DNA from: Dyadobacter sp. CY343
GTDB taxonomy: Bacteria > Bacteroidota > Bacteroidia > Cytophagales > Spirosomataceae
Direction: 5' to 3'
Assembly: GCF_021390335.1 (NCBI RefSeq)
Contig: NZ_JAJUXK010000005.1
Location: 62,001 to 126,000 of the forward strand
DNA: 64,000 nucleotides
Shown here one piece after another: positions 7,784 through 17,413 of the stretch (the stretch's first letter is position 1; each line of letters opens with the position of its first letter). Position numbers and translations under genes: made by a program. A model generated the notes under the pieces. It had not been told where the DNA came from. It worked only from the letters and a program-made list of their open reading frames with translations, and searched no databases.

Positions 7784-9472
7784 TTAATATCCTGGATTTT
7801 GTTCCAGCTTATTGTTCGAAGCCTGGATTTCCGCCCGTGGGATCGGCAGCCAGTATTGCTTTTCGGCAAAGCTCTTACCGGTCAGCGCTTCTTTTTTGGT
7901 ATAGGTAAATGCATTGCCGGCCTTCCCGATCTCAATACCGTAGGCGGGTACATTCTCGGTTCTATCGGCGATTTTCCACCTCCGTACATCGTAATAGCGG
8001 TGCTCTTCAAATGCAAGTTCAATGCGTCTTTCGTTTCTTATTTTTTCACGCATTTGGGCCTGTGTCAATCCTGTTTTCAACGCTGGCATCGCTACGCCGG
8101 TACGCTGACGGACTGCATTTATAGCCGCATAAACCGATGCATCGGGGCCGACAGCCTCATTCTGAGCCTCTGCGTAACTTAGCAAAATCTCCGCATATCT
8201 GAAATAGATCCACGTTTGCGTTCCGGCAATATCCCACGGATTATCGATCGGCAGCGCGTCGTTCATGAATTTTTTCAGGTAATAGCCCGTCTTCGAGGTA
8301 TTCCAGTTGGAAGGACCGTCTTTGCTATCCTTGCCACCAGGCGTAAAAGTTTCGATCGTGCTGCCACGGTAAGGTGCGCCATTGTACAGGATCGTTTCGT
8401 AAAACCGTGGGTCCCTGTTTTTGTAAGGCTGGGTAGGATCATAGCTCGTTCCGGTCTCCGTGATCTTGGTACCGTCCATCATTTCATAGTCATCGACCAG
8501 ATTTTGGACAGGCACATTGCCGCCCCACGCATTGTAGCTATTCGGGCCGTTCGCAATTTCCAAAGTCACGTGGCGTGCTCCCTGGGCATAAATCCGGCTG
8601 AAAATGATCTCAGGATTGTCATTTGTCAGGAACAAATTACGGTAACCACCCGTGTAAAGGGTGTATTTGTTCAGATCCATCACCGATTTTGCTGCCGCCG
8701 CCGCCTGCTGCCAGGTAGCTGCATTGTACAATGGGCTAGCCCCGTAAAGCAGTAACCTCGCTTTTAAAGCCATTGCTGCACCTTTCGTAGCTCTGCCCAA
8801 TTTCCAGTTATTGTCATTGGAAGCCGGAAGCAATGCAGCCGCTTCGTCCAGCTGGGCTACGGCGTAATCAATTGCCGTTTTAATGTCCGAGCGCTGAAAA
8901 AGTTCGTCGGCAGTAAGATCGTCGCTGATCTCGTAAACTTTATCTCCCAACAAAACCACTTTACCATAATTCCTGATCAGATCATGGTAGCGGAATGCGC
9001 GGATAAACTGCATTTCGCCTCTCAGCCTGCTCTTTTTACCCTCACTCATCGGCACCTTATCTACATTCGCCAATGCATAATTGATCTCGCGAATGCTCCT
9101 GTAACTTCTTCCCCAGAAAGTACCCGCAATACCCGTATTCTCAGGAGCGATCTGCCCCCGCTGGATAAGCCATGTATTATCGTCATTGTTATAAATCGAC
9201 TCGTCGGTAAGTGACGACCACATGGCGTATTCAAATCCGCGGCCAAAACCCGGGTTGGTACCTTCGGCTTCTTTGTCGGTTAGCCGCGTTCCCATATACC
9301 GGTTCAGGATGTAGGATTCAAAAAGCACTGAATCTGACAATATCGACGCATCCGAAACCCGGTCGGTAGGTACCACGTCCAGGAAATTCTCCTGGCAGCT
9401 CGTCAATACCGATCCCATCGAGACCATCAATGCTGCGACGGCGAGCGTGGTTATATTTTTTATTCGTTTCAT
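7784..9472 (-). CDS. SusD/RagB family nutrient-binding lipoprotein
   Basis: The product of about 562 residues has a lipoprotein signal (ALMVSMGSVLTSC) followed by the SusD opening QENFLDVVPTDRVSD. TPR-like helices follow, and the C-terminal part has the family signature NPWDIAGTQTWIYFRYAEIL and ERRIELAFEEHRYYDVRRWK. It binds glycans at the cell surface and lids the SusC barrel. I use ATG at 9472; the frame extends two codons upstream to a TTG at 9478. It begins 16 nt after the susC stop, so susC-susD are one transcript. GH30 follows after a hairpin. Confidence 0.96.
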   Translation of the reverse strand: MKRIKNITTLAVAALMVSMGSVLTSCQENFLDVVPTDRVSDASILSDSVLFESYILNRYMGTRLTDKEAEGTNPGFGRGFEYAMWSSLTDESIYNNDDNTWLIQRGQIAPENTGIAGTFWGRSYRSIREINYALANVDKVPMSEGKKSRLRGEMQFIRAFRYHDLIRNYGKVVLLGDKVYEISDDLTADELFQRSDIKTAIDYAVAQLDEAAALLPASNDNNWKLGRATKGAAMALKARLLLYGASPLYNAATWQQAAAAAKSVMDLNKYTLYTGGYRNLFLTNDNPEIIFSRIYAQGARHVTLEIANGPNSYNAWGGNVPVQNLVDDYEMMDGTKITETGTSYDPTQPYKNRDPRFYETILYNGAPYRGSTIETFTPGGKDSKDGPSNWNTSKTGYYLKKFMNDALPIDNPWDIAGTQTWIYFRYAEILLSYAEAQNEAVGPDASVYAAINAVRQRTGVAMPALKTGLTQAQMREKIRNERRIELAFEEHRYYDVRRWKIADRTENVPAYGIEIGKAGNAFTYTKKEALTGKSFAEKQYWLPIPRAEIQASNNKLEQNPGY

Positions 9473-9488
9473 ATTCAATATTTTACAA

Positions 9489-12400
9489 TTAAAACTTAAT
9501 GTTCACGCCCAGGTTCAGGATTCTTTGTTGCGGATAAAATTGTCCGCTCTGGTTGTTTCCTTCGGGATCATAATCCTTCACGCCAGTGATTGTAAACAGG
9601 TTGAAAGCGCTCGCATAAACGCGCAACGTTGAAATTTTGAATTTGGATAAAGTCTCTTTCGGAAGCGTATAACCAAATTCAACGTTTTTCAACCGCAGAA
9701 AAGAAGCATTGTTCAGCCAGAAGTCGTTTTTGTAAAGACCGCCGTTCACTGAGGAAGACGAGCGTGTATCCACTCTTGGAAAGCTTCCTTCAGGATTGGT
9801 CGGGCTCCACCGGTTGTCAGCCCAGCTGCTGTAAAAGTTTCCGACCTGGCCAGATTCCGGCAATACATATTGGCTCACCATACCTTGTCCGGCAAACACC
9901 ACAGCAAGATCAAATGCTTTGTAGCCGGCGTTGAATACAACACCATAAGTCAGCAAAGGGACATTTCCATAATCTGAACGTATCTGGTCATCGGCCGTGA
10001 TCGCTCCGTCCTGATTGTAATCTTCCAGGATCAGGTCACCGAGCTGCGCGTCTTTCAGGTGGGGATATTTGTCAAGATCAGCCTGGCTGCGGAAAATTCC
10101 GAGTGTCCGGTAATACAAGTCGCGGTACAATGCGCCGCCTGTTTGACGCTGATAATCAAGTACGCCCGGTGCTTCGTCGATAAACACTACCTTGCTTTTG
10201 GCATAAGTAACATTACCCGAAATGTTGTATCTGAATGTTCCTGCATGATTATAACCCAGTGTTGCTTCAAAACCGTTGCTATTCACTTTTCCAAGGTTTT
10301 CGTCCGGCACCAAAGGTGTATTGTCATCCGTTTTATGCGGGTTTACAATACCAGAAGTATTTGGGATAGAAGCGTTTCTGGCTGCAAGGATATCCGATCT
10401 TTTCTGACTGAAATAGATCACTTCCAGGTTGAAGTTTTTCAAGAACACTGCATTCAAACCAATATCCATTTTCCGGGAAGTTTCCCAGGTGATGTTCGGG
10501 TTCGCCAATTTGGTCAGGTCGATACCTGGCGTGATCACATTTGCGCCCGTAACATATTGGTTTACAAATGAGTAATTATTATAATACTGGAATTGACCCA
10601 CATTATCATTACCCAGCGAACCATAAGAAGCGCGGATTTTCAGATCATCGATAAAGCCGACGCTGCTTTTAAACCAGTCTTCCTGTGAAATACGGTAACC
10701 CGCTGAAACAGAAGGGAAGAAACCAAATTGCTTGCCTTTCGGGAATACAGAAGATCCGTCGATCCGTGCCTGTACTTCGGCCAGGTATTTTTCGTCGAAA
10801 TCATAGGCAAGCCGGCCGATAAAGCTTTTTCTGGTGAAGTTGTAGCTCTTTCCGGAGTTGTTCCTGTCCGTTGCAGCCGCACCTCCCTGTGAAAGTTCGG
10901 GTGTAGAAGCTGTCGGGAAGTTGATCCGCGACGCGCCGAAAGTGATTTCGTTGCGCTTGTTCTGCTCGTAAGCGACGAACGTATTCACATTATGCTTGCC
11001 AAAACTGCGCAGGTAGCTCAACCGGATATTCTGCGTAATGTTGGTGATATTGACCTGGGTCTGATTAAGCGAAGCCGCTCCTGCTGAACCACCGGTAACT
11101 ACGCGGCTATAGACATCATTTGCGCCGTCGTAGTTGTAAAGCGTGTACGGAATGGCAAAAGTCTTAGTAAAATTGAAAGACTTATCAGCCGAATAGAAAC
11201 CGTCCACAGACAAACCTTCTACAAAAGGCATATTGTAACTAGCCCGCACAATTCCGTTGAAAACAGAAGTCGGGTTGCTGGTAGTACCGCCCATATCCGT
11301 TCCCAAAACCACTGGATTACTGTTTTCAACCCCGGTCGAATAATATCCGTTTGGATATCTCGCGATCACGGTCGGGTAGGCGCGGTAAATGGAGCGGAAT
11401 GTGTTGCCTGCCGAAGAAACCGGGAACTGCCGGTTTTCCTGGCGACCTGATAATGAAAGGCTTACTTTGAAATCTTTGGTAACATTTGCGTCGATATTCG
11501 AGCGGAAATTGTACTGCTTGTACTTGGTAGCGCCGTTTTTATACAATGCATCCTGGTAGATCGTACCCAGCGAAACGTAGTATTTTACATTATCAGTACC
11601 ACCATTAATACCCAGATTATGCTGGTTTTGCGGAGCGAAATTTTTCAAAGTCTCGCGCTGCCAATCCGTATTAGGATAATTTAAAGGATCAGAACCGTTT
11701 CTGAATTTCTCGATTTCCTCGGCTGTATAAAACTGGTTCATACCGCCCGCAGGGTTGTTATAGTAATCGATCTCGTTCAAAATCGTCGCATAAGTAGGCG
11801 AATCGGCCAATTTGGGCAGGCGGGTAGGGGATGAAAAACCCTGGTTGAAACTATATGAGATCACCGGCTTTCCAGTAGTACCTCTTTTAGTTGTTACCAG
11901 AATTACCCCGTTCGCAGCGCGGCTACCGTAAACTGCCGCAGAAGCGTCTTTCAGGATTGAAATGCTCTCAATATCGTTAGGATCAAGACGTTCCAATCCG
12001 CCAACCTGGCCAGGAATGCCGTCCACAACGATCAAAACGTCGTTATTACCCGTCGAAGCAAAGCCGCGGATCGTGTAGCTGGAACCATCATAACCCGGCT
12101 CACCGCCCCGGTTGTTGGCTACAAAACCGGAAAACCGGCCAGCCAGCGAGTTGGAAAGGTTAGGCTGCGGACTTTTTACAATATCAGCTCCTTTAACCTC
12201 TGAAACAGAACCGGTTAAAGTCGCTTTCTTTTGAGTACCATAACCAACAACCACGATCTCGTCGAGCGTTTTGTCATTGTTCAGCAGTTTCACATCGATC
12301 TGGCTTTTGTTTGCGATCGGAATTTCCTGCGCCACGTAACCAATGTACGTGTATACAAGTGTTCCGCTGGCGTCGGCCACGTCGAGCGAATATTTACCGT

Positions 12401-12629
12401 CAACATCGGTGGTGGTTCCCGTGGAAGTGCCTTTCAATATGACACTGGCACCCGGCAAACTCTCCCCGTTTTCGGCGGTAACGGTCCCTTTAACATTAAA
12501 AGACTGACCGAAACTCAAAGAGGAAAGCGTCACGAACAGGAATGCGAAAAATCCGTTTTTCCACACCGCTGCAACTTTCGAAATGCGCAGCTCGTGAAAA
12601 ACGGACCTTTGATGAAAAGTTTTTTTCAT
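9489..12629 (-). CDS. SusC/RagA family TonB-linked outer-membrane transporter
   Basis: This 1046-residue protein has a signal region, a carboxypeptidase-like domain (FNVKGTVTAENGESLPGASV, about 45-130), and a plug with the SusC signature DVLIVVDGIPGQVGG and SISILKDASAAVYGSRAANG (about 195-245). The barrel ends LNLGVNIKF. It imports oligosaccharides released at the surface. The N-terminal 35 residues before the hydrophobic stretch are longer than usual, as often seen in Cytophagales SusC proteins. It is first in the susC-susD-GH30 operon and is divergent in function from, but downstream of, the hybrid regulator on the same strand. Confidence 0.97.
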   Translation of the reverse strand: MKKTFHQRSVFHELRISKVAAVWKNGFFAFLFVTLSSLSFGQSFNVKGTVTAENGESLPGASVILKGTSTGTTTDVDGKYSLDVADASGTLVYTYIGYVAQEIPIANKSQIDVKLLNNDKTLDEIVVVGYGTQKKATLTGSVSEVKGADIVKSPQPNLSNSLAGRFSGFVANNRGGEPGYDGSSYTIRGFASTGNNDVLIVVDGIPGQVGGLERLDPNDIESISILKDASAAVYGSRAANGVILVTTKRGTTGKPVISYSFNQGFSSPTRLPKLADSPTYATILNEIDYYNNPAGGMNQFYTAEEIEKFRNGSDPLNYPNTDWQRETLKNFAPQNQHNLGINGGTDNVKYYVSLGTIYQDALYKNGATKYKQYNFRSNIDANVTKDFKVSLSLSGRQENRQFPVSSAGNTFRSIYRAYPTVIARYPNGYYSTGVENSNPVVLGTDMGGTTSNPTSVFNGIVRASYNMPFVEGLSVDGFYSADKSFNFTKTFAIPYTLYNYDGANDVYSRVVTGGSAGAASLNQTQVNITNITQNIRLSYLRSFGKHNVNTFVAYEQNKRNEITFGASRINFPTASTPELSQGGAAATDRNNSGKSYNFTRKSFIGRLAYDFDEKYLAEVQARIDGSSVFPKGKQFGFFPSVSAGYRISQEDWFKSSVGFIDDLKIRASYGSLGNDNVGQFQYYNNYSFVNQYVTGANVITPGIDLTKLANPNITWETSRKMDIGLNAVFLKNFNLEVIYFSQKRSDILAARNASIPNTSGIVNPHKTDDNTPLVPDENLGKVNSNGFEATLGYNHAGTFRYNISGNVTYAKSKVVFIDEAPGVLDYQRQTGGALYRDLYYRTLGIFRSQADLDKYPHLKDAQLGDLILEDYNQDGAITADDQIRSDYGNVPLLTYGVVFNAGYKAFDLAVVFAGQGMVSQYVLPESGQVGNFYSSWADNRWSPTNPEGSFPRVDTRSSSSVNGGLYKNDFWLNNASFLRLKNVEFGYTLPKETLSKFKISTLRVYASAFNLFTITGVKDYDPEGNNQSGQFYPQQRILNLGVNIKF

Positions 12630-12698
12630 ACAGAAATGGTTGAAAATGATAATAATTGGGTCTTAAATCAAGCGGCCGACTTTTATAAATCGAACAAT

Positions 12699-12706
12699 CA
12701 AAAGTA
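12699..12706 (-). promoter_or_regulatory. Candidate -7 box TACTTTTG of the susCD operon
   Basis: TACTTTTG on the minus strand matches TAnnTTTG and lies about 70 nt upstream of the susC start. No clear -33 box is seen, consistent with a promoter that needs the HTCS activator encoded next door. Confidence 0.45.
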
Positions 12707-12764
12707 GGATTATTTGAATGCTTGGGACGGGGGACATTCTCACATTAAAAAGGGGGTAATTCAA

Positions 12765-12802
12765 TAAAAAGGGCGAGATCCGGTAAGAATCGCGCCCTTT
12801 TA
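12765..12802 (-). terminator. Terminator after the hybrid two-component gene
   Basis: AAAAGGGCG (12767-12775) pairs with CGCCCTTTT (12793-12801). On the minus strand it is followed by TATTG with a T-rich end. It lies 25 nt past the regulator stop codon and insulates the susC promoter from it. Confidence 0.75.
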
Positions 12803-12827
12803 TTATGGAATATTATTATGGTGTAAA

Positions 12828-15800
12828 CTAATTGTCCAATTTGTTCTGAAAAATCCCTTTGTCTACCTGGAAATTCTCGTGGAACGGGCGGCGGAATTTT
12901 TTGACATATTCCGAAGGCTTCATTCCGAAAAGTTTATAAAAATTCTCCCTGAAATACTTGATATCATTGATCCCGACCTGGTACGCAACTTCCGAAATTG
13001 TGATGTCGGTGGTGATCAGGATCTGCGCCGCGCGACGGAGGCGTATGAAACGGATAAAGCTGTTGGTCGACTGCCCCGAGATGGATTTGATCCGGTTGTA
13101 CAGCGTCGAGTGGCTCATCCCTATCTCGGCCGCCAGTACCTTGATTGTAAAGCCCGGGTCGGTCAGGTGGCTCTCCACAATTTGAATGCAGTTTTTAAGG
13201 AAATCCTTGTATTCGGAAGAAATTTTGAAATCGTTGGCCTGCAAAGTGATCTCGTTGTAAAAGTAACGTTGCAGATCGTTTCGATTTTTGAGGATAGCGG
13301 TCACGCGGGCAACCAGTAATTCCTGGTCGAACGGTTTGCTGATATAATCGTCCGCGCCGCCTTCAATGCCTTGCAGCCGCACCTGCTGGGACGTACTCGC
13401 CGTGAGCAATATCACCGGAATGTGGCTTACCGACAGGTCGGATTTGATCAGGCGGCACATTTCGATGCCGCTCATTCCGCTCATCATTACATCGCAAATG
13501 ATAATATCGGGAATATGCTTCCGCGCAAGCACAATGCCTTCTTCTGCGTTATCTGCCTGCAAAAGTTTAAATTTATCCTTGAAAATCTGACCTATATATT
13601 GCCGGATATCTGCGTCGTCGTCCACGATCAGCATCGTTTTTTCACCCGAACTCAGTTCGTCGACCACGATTTGCTGCCGGGATTTCACAGCCGGCGCGGG
13701 AACCGTATAGTTGCCCGAGAGTTCTTCCAGGAATACCGAGCTTCCGGCGGCTACACCTTCGGGTTCAAATTCGGGTACCAGCAGCGGGTGATTTTTGGGT
13801 AGTTTAATATTAAAAACAGTCCCTTTATCCAGAACAGATTCGTAGGTCAGTTCACCGAAATGGCTCTCTATGAACGTTTTAGTCAGGAAAAGACCAATGC
13901 CGAATCCGCCTTTCGAAGCGGAGCGGCCGCTTTTGAACTGGTGGAATACCTTGAAGATCTGTTCACTAGCTTCCGGCGGAATACCCGGCCCCGAGTCTTT
14001 TACCAAAATCTGAACTTCATCCTCATTATCAGTCAGTTCCAAACTCACTTTTCCATTTTGAGGAGTAAATTTCAGTGCATTCGAAACCAGATTGAACAAT
14101 GCGATTTCAAGCTTTTCCCGGTCGCAGTTCAGGAACAACTCTTCATTTTTACACAAAAACGCATACGTAATATGCTTTTCCTCAGCTTGGTGAATGAAAC
14201 ATTGAAATACTTCGAAGGCTAATTCGCGCAGATTGTAAGTAGCCAGTTTCAATTTATCCGCTTTCAAGTCCGCTTTTCTGAATAGCAGTAGCTGGTCTAC
14301 CAGGCTCAGCAGCCGTTTTGCATTGCGGTATACAATTTCCAAATTCCCTTCGGACTGTCGCCCCTGATCTTTCAAAAGTGCCCGCACGGGGTTGATAATC
14401 AGCGTCAGAGGTGTTCTGAACTCGTGAGAAATATTGGTAAAGAATTGCAGCTTTTTCTCATTCAGCTCTTTTTCCTTTTGCGTTTCCATGTGCGCGAGTT
14501 GGATCTCATATTTCAGCTTGGCTTGGCGCAGTTTGTAAAGCTGGTAGGAGTAGATAAGTGCCACAACAGCGCCTATATACAGCAGATATGCCCACCACGT
14601 CTGGTACCAGGGTGGCAGAATGTGGATTTCAAGTTCAGCCGCATTCTCGAACCAGATCGCATCCTGATTCGCCGCTTTCACCTTAAAATGGTAAGTACCC
14701 GCCGGGAGATAACGGTAAGTCGCCGAACGCTCATTTTCGACGTAGTTCCAGCGTTCATCCAGACCTTCCAGTTTATAGGCAAAACTGTTGCGTTCGGGAA
14801 AGGAATAATTCAGGGAAGTATATTGGATTGAAAAAACAGATTGCTTGGGCTGCAAAACGATCTTATTCTGGTCGGCCAGACTGCGTGACAGGATCGTATT
14901 TCCGTCAATCTCAGCGCCAACTTCTACATTGGTATCAAACAGCTGCAAGCCCGTGATCATCACTTTGGGCCGGTAGGGGGAAGGTTTTATCAGTTTTGGG
15001 TAAAACAAACTCCAACCCTCCGTGCCGCCAAAACACATGATCCCGGTCTTGGGATCATATAAAGCGGAATTGGGATTGAACTGCCCCGCTTGCAAACCAT
15101 TGCTCTGATCGTAGTTTTTTATCTTGTTATGAATGAGGTCAATACTCGAAATACCTTCATTCGTACTAAGCCATATCTTATCGGGAGTTTCAGCCAGGAT
15201 CGCATTGATCACGTCGTTGGGTAAACCGTTTTTCTCATGATATCGCCGCGTTGTTTTCTTCACGGTATCGTACATCAGCAGGCCATTTCCCTCCGAGCCG
15301 ATCCAGAGCCTTTGTTTCGCATCAAACAATAAGGAAAAAACAATGTGATTTGACAGGAAATCGGGCTTTTTCGGATCATTGAAAAAAGAAGTGAACTGGC
15401 CGGAAGCTACATCGAGATAATTTAGCCCGCCTCCGTAAGTACCGATCCACAGATTGCCTTTTTGATCTTCCGCAATCGCCCGCACATCATTTGAATTGAT
15501 ACTGCTGTTGGACGGAATGTAGTTCTTGAATTTTTCGGTTTTTCGGTCAAAACGTGCGAGCCCGCCTCCGTTAGTACCGATCCAGATGTTTCTTTTCGAA
15601 TCCTCGAAAATCACACGCACATCATTTCGCCCCAGACTCTGCGGGTCATTGGACCGGTTTGAATAGTTCTGGAAAGAGTCAGTTTCGCGGTTATAAAGAA
15701 AAAGTCCCTTCGAATAGGAGCCGAACCAGAGGTTATTGTCCCGGTCGCCAAGCGCGGCGATAATCGCTCCGTCAGTAAGGCTGCCGGGCTTCCCGTCGAC

Positions 15801-17036
15801 CGCATAATGTTTGATCAACTCACCTGTATTTTTGGTTTTATAAATGCCGTCACCGTCGCTCCCGAGCCAGAGATCACCATTTTCGTCCGCGCACATTCCG
15901 TAATATCGCAGGTAACTTTCGGCGCGGTAATCCCTGATCTTTTTCTCAAAATTCCTGAATTTCTCCGCAATGCTGCTGATCAGATAAATGCCTTCGCCGT
16001 AGGTGCCGAGCCAGGTATTCGCGTCCCTGTCGACATAAATAGCCTGAACCGATCGCTGCGTAATGCCCTCATTCTGCGCATTCGCTACCTTTTCAAATGT
16101 AAATTCCGCCGGGTTGCGACCTTTAAACTTTGCCAGGTCAATACTGTAAATACCGCCATCCTGCACGCCAACCAACAATTTCTGTTGCCGGTTTTCGCGA
16201 AGGGAAAGGTAAATCTCACTTTGCCGGAGATTGGGGATGCGCAGGTTGTAAAACTTACCGTCGCTGCGTGTGTAAACGATAAGTCCGCTCGCCGATGCGA
16301 TCCAGACATTATGAAGATGATCTTCGAAAATCTGGTTGATACGCGTTTTGGGAATGCTGCTCAGGTCGATTCTGGCTTTTGTCAGCCTACGATTTCTACC
16401 CACCTGAAACACATCAACGCCCGATTCCCGCGAGCCGAGCCACAGCAAACCGTGCGAATCTTCGAAGGTATTTAATATAGAATTTGTCCGGAGATCGGGT
16501 AGGGTACTTTGATTGTAATAGGTAAATTGTGCCGTTTTTTTGTTGAAAAGAGCGATTCCTGCGCCATTAAGCGAGAGCCAGAGGTTTCCGTCGCGCGCCT
16601 GTGCAATATCACTGACGTCACTCGGCAAACCGTTTTTGGCCGGTCGGGGTGCGTGGCGGCGAAAAGCCTCTTTTTCGGCTAGATATTCATTGATACCATT
16701 GCGCGAGGTTGTCCAGATCCCGCCGTCGCGATCGCGGAAAACGGCTTTGATATAGTTGCCCGAAATGCTTTGAGGATCGTTCGGGTCGTGTTTGAATACT
16801 TTAAATGAAGTTCCGTCGAAGCGGTTGAGCCCGTCGCCGGTACCGAACCACATCAGACCGGTGGTATCCTGTACAATGCTGTTGACGATTCCGAAAGAAA
16901 GACCTTCTTTGAGCGAATAGCGAAGAATGCGGCCGGTTTCGGCTGCGCGAACGATATGGCAGGTCAGTAAGAGGAACAATATGCCCGCTCTCATCCATAA
17001 TAGCCAAAATCCCCGCAAGCCAATCCTTTCGCACAT
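12828..17036 (-). CDS. Hybrid two-component system regulator (HTCS) of the PUL
   Basis: The protein of about 1400 residues has an N-terminal membrane signal, then two-component propeller repeats (for example GLMWFGTGDGLNRFDG and NIWIGTNGGGLARFDR) up to about residue 700, a Y_Y_Y domain, a membrane helix (WWAYLLYIGAVVALIYSYQL), HisKA with NISHEFRTPLTLI, HATPase with DSGPGIPPEASEQIFKVF, a receiver domain (MLIVDDDADIR and IICDVMMSGMSG), and a C-terminal AraC-type HTH (FYKLFGMKPSEYVKKFRR). Such proteins sense a glycan fragment in the periplasm and switch on the adjacent susCD operon. I use ATG at 17036; the frame also opens at GTG 17057. Length and domain order are normal for the family. Confidence 0.96.
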   Translation of the reverse strand: MCERIGLRGFWLLWMRAGILFLLLTCHIVRAAETGRILRYSLKEGLSFGIVNSIVQDTTGLMWFGTGDGLNRFDGTSFKVFKHDPNDPQSISGNYIKAVFRDRDGGIWTTSRNGINEYLAEKEAFRRHAPRPAKNGLPSDVSDIAQARDGNLWLSLNGAGIALFNKKTAQFTYYNQSTLPDLRTNSILNTFEDSHGLLWLGSRESGVDVFQVGRNRRLTKARIDLSSIPKTRINQIFEDHLHNVWIASASGLIVYTRSDGKFYNLRIPNLRQSEIYLSLRENRQQKLLVGVQDGGIYSIDLAKFKGRNPAEFTFEKVANAQNEGITQRSVQAIYVDRDANTWLGTYGEGIYLISSIAEKFRNFEKKIRDYRAESYLRYYGMCADENGDLWLGSDGDGIYKTKNTGELIKHYAVDGKPGSLTDGAIIAALGDRDNNLWFGSYSKGLFLYNRETDSFQNYSNRSNDPQSLGRNDVRVIFEDSKRNIWIGTNGGGLARFDRKTEKFKNYIPSNSSINSNDVRAIAEDQKGNLWIGTYGGGLNYLDVASGQFTSFFNDPKKPDFLSNHIVFSLLFDAKQRLWIGSEGNGLLMYDTVKKTTRRYHEKNGLPNDVINAILAETPDKIWLSTNEGISSIDLIHNKIKNYDQSNGLQAGQFNPNSALYDPKTGIMCFGGTEGWSLFYPKLIKPSPYRPKVMITGLQLFDTNVEVGAEIDGNTILSRSLADQNKIVLQPKQSVFSIQYTSLNYSFPERNSFAYKLEGLDERWNYVENERSATYRYLPAGTYHFKVKAANQDAIWFENAAELEIHILPPWYQTWWAYLLYIGAVVALIYSYQLYKLRQAKLKYEIQLAHMETQKEKELNEKKLQFFTNISHEFRTPLTLIINPVRALLKDQGRQSEGNLEIVYRNAKRLLSLVDQLLLFRKADLKADKLKLATYNLRELAFEVFQCFIHQAEEKHITYAFLCKNEELFLNCDREKLEIALFNLVSNALKFTPQNGKVSLELTDNEDEVQILVKDSGPGIPPEASEQIFKVFHQFKSGRSASKGGFGIGLFLTKTFIESHFGELTYESVLDKGTVFNIKLPKNHPLLVPEFEPEGVAAGSSVFLEELSGNYTVPAPAVKSRQQIVVDELSSGEKTMLIVDDDADIRQYIGQIFKDKFKLLQADNAEEGIVLARKHIPDIIICDVMMSGMSGIEMCRLIKSDLSVSHIPVILLTASTSQQVRLQGIEGGADDYISKPFDQELLVARVTAILKNRNDLQRYFYNEITLQANDFKISSEYKDFLKNCIQIVESHLTDPGFTIKVLAAEIGMSHSTLYNRIKSISGQSTNSFIRFIRLRRAAQILITTDITISEVAYQVGINDIKYFRENFYKLFGMKPSEYVKKFRRPFHENFQVDKGIFQNKLDN

Positions 17037-17085
17037 ATCTTCCAATTTTTTAATCACAACAAAAAAAATTGTGAATTAAAACAAC

Positions 17086-17111
17086 AAAAGCCCAGATTTC
17101 TCTGAGCTTTT
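17086..17111 (-). terminator. Terminator after tRNA-Asp
   Basis: On the minus strand AAAAGCTCAGA (from 17111) pairs with TCTGGGCTTTT (to 17086) around GAAA, with one G-U pair, followed by GTTGTTTT. It begins 2 nt past the tRNA 3' end. Confidence 0.85.
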
Positions 17112-17112
17112 G

Positions 17113-17186
17113 CGGTCTGGACGGGACTCGAACCCGCGACCCCATGCGTGACAGGCATGTATTCTAACCAACTGAACTACCAAACC
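17113..17186 (-). tRNA. tRNA-Asp(GTC)
   Basis: On the minus strand the acceptor strands GGTTTGG and CCAGACC pair (one G-U), the anticodon loop reads CTGTCAC with anticodon GTC, and the T-arm is GGGTTCGAGTCCC. The discriminator base is G, as expected for Asp. CCA is not encoded. Confidence 0.95.
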
Positions 17187-17413
17187 GTAATTTATTTTCC
17201 AGTGCTTTTCTGAAAAACGTGGTGCAAAACTAGTATTAATATTCTCCTTCGCAAGCATTTTTCATCCAAATTTCACTGCTTTTTTATAAGGTGCTGACAT
17301 TCAAATGCTCCCGATGGAAGTCAGAATGCGTTTTTCGCTGTCTGTCCAGGTTATTGACCGGCACCCGGCATAAAATTTGTGAGCGGCAGCGATATTCAAC
17401 AATTCAGCCGGCT

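Noticed and set aside
12879-16475. Several plus-strand frames (e.g. 15807-16475) inside the HTCS gene
   Set aside because: All are antisense to propeller, kinase or receiver motifs and have no family features.
17076-17258. Minus-strand frame with VVQLVRIHACHAWGRGFES
   Set aside because: It is the translation of tRNA-Asp itself, another known artefact.
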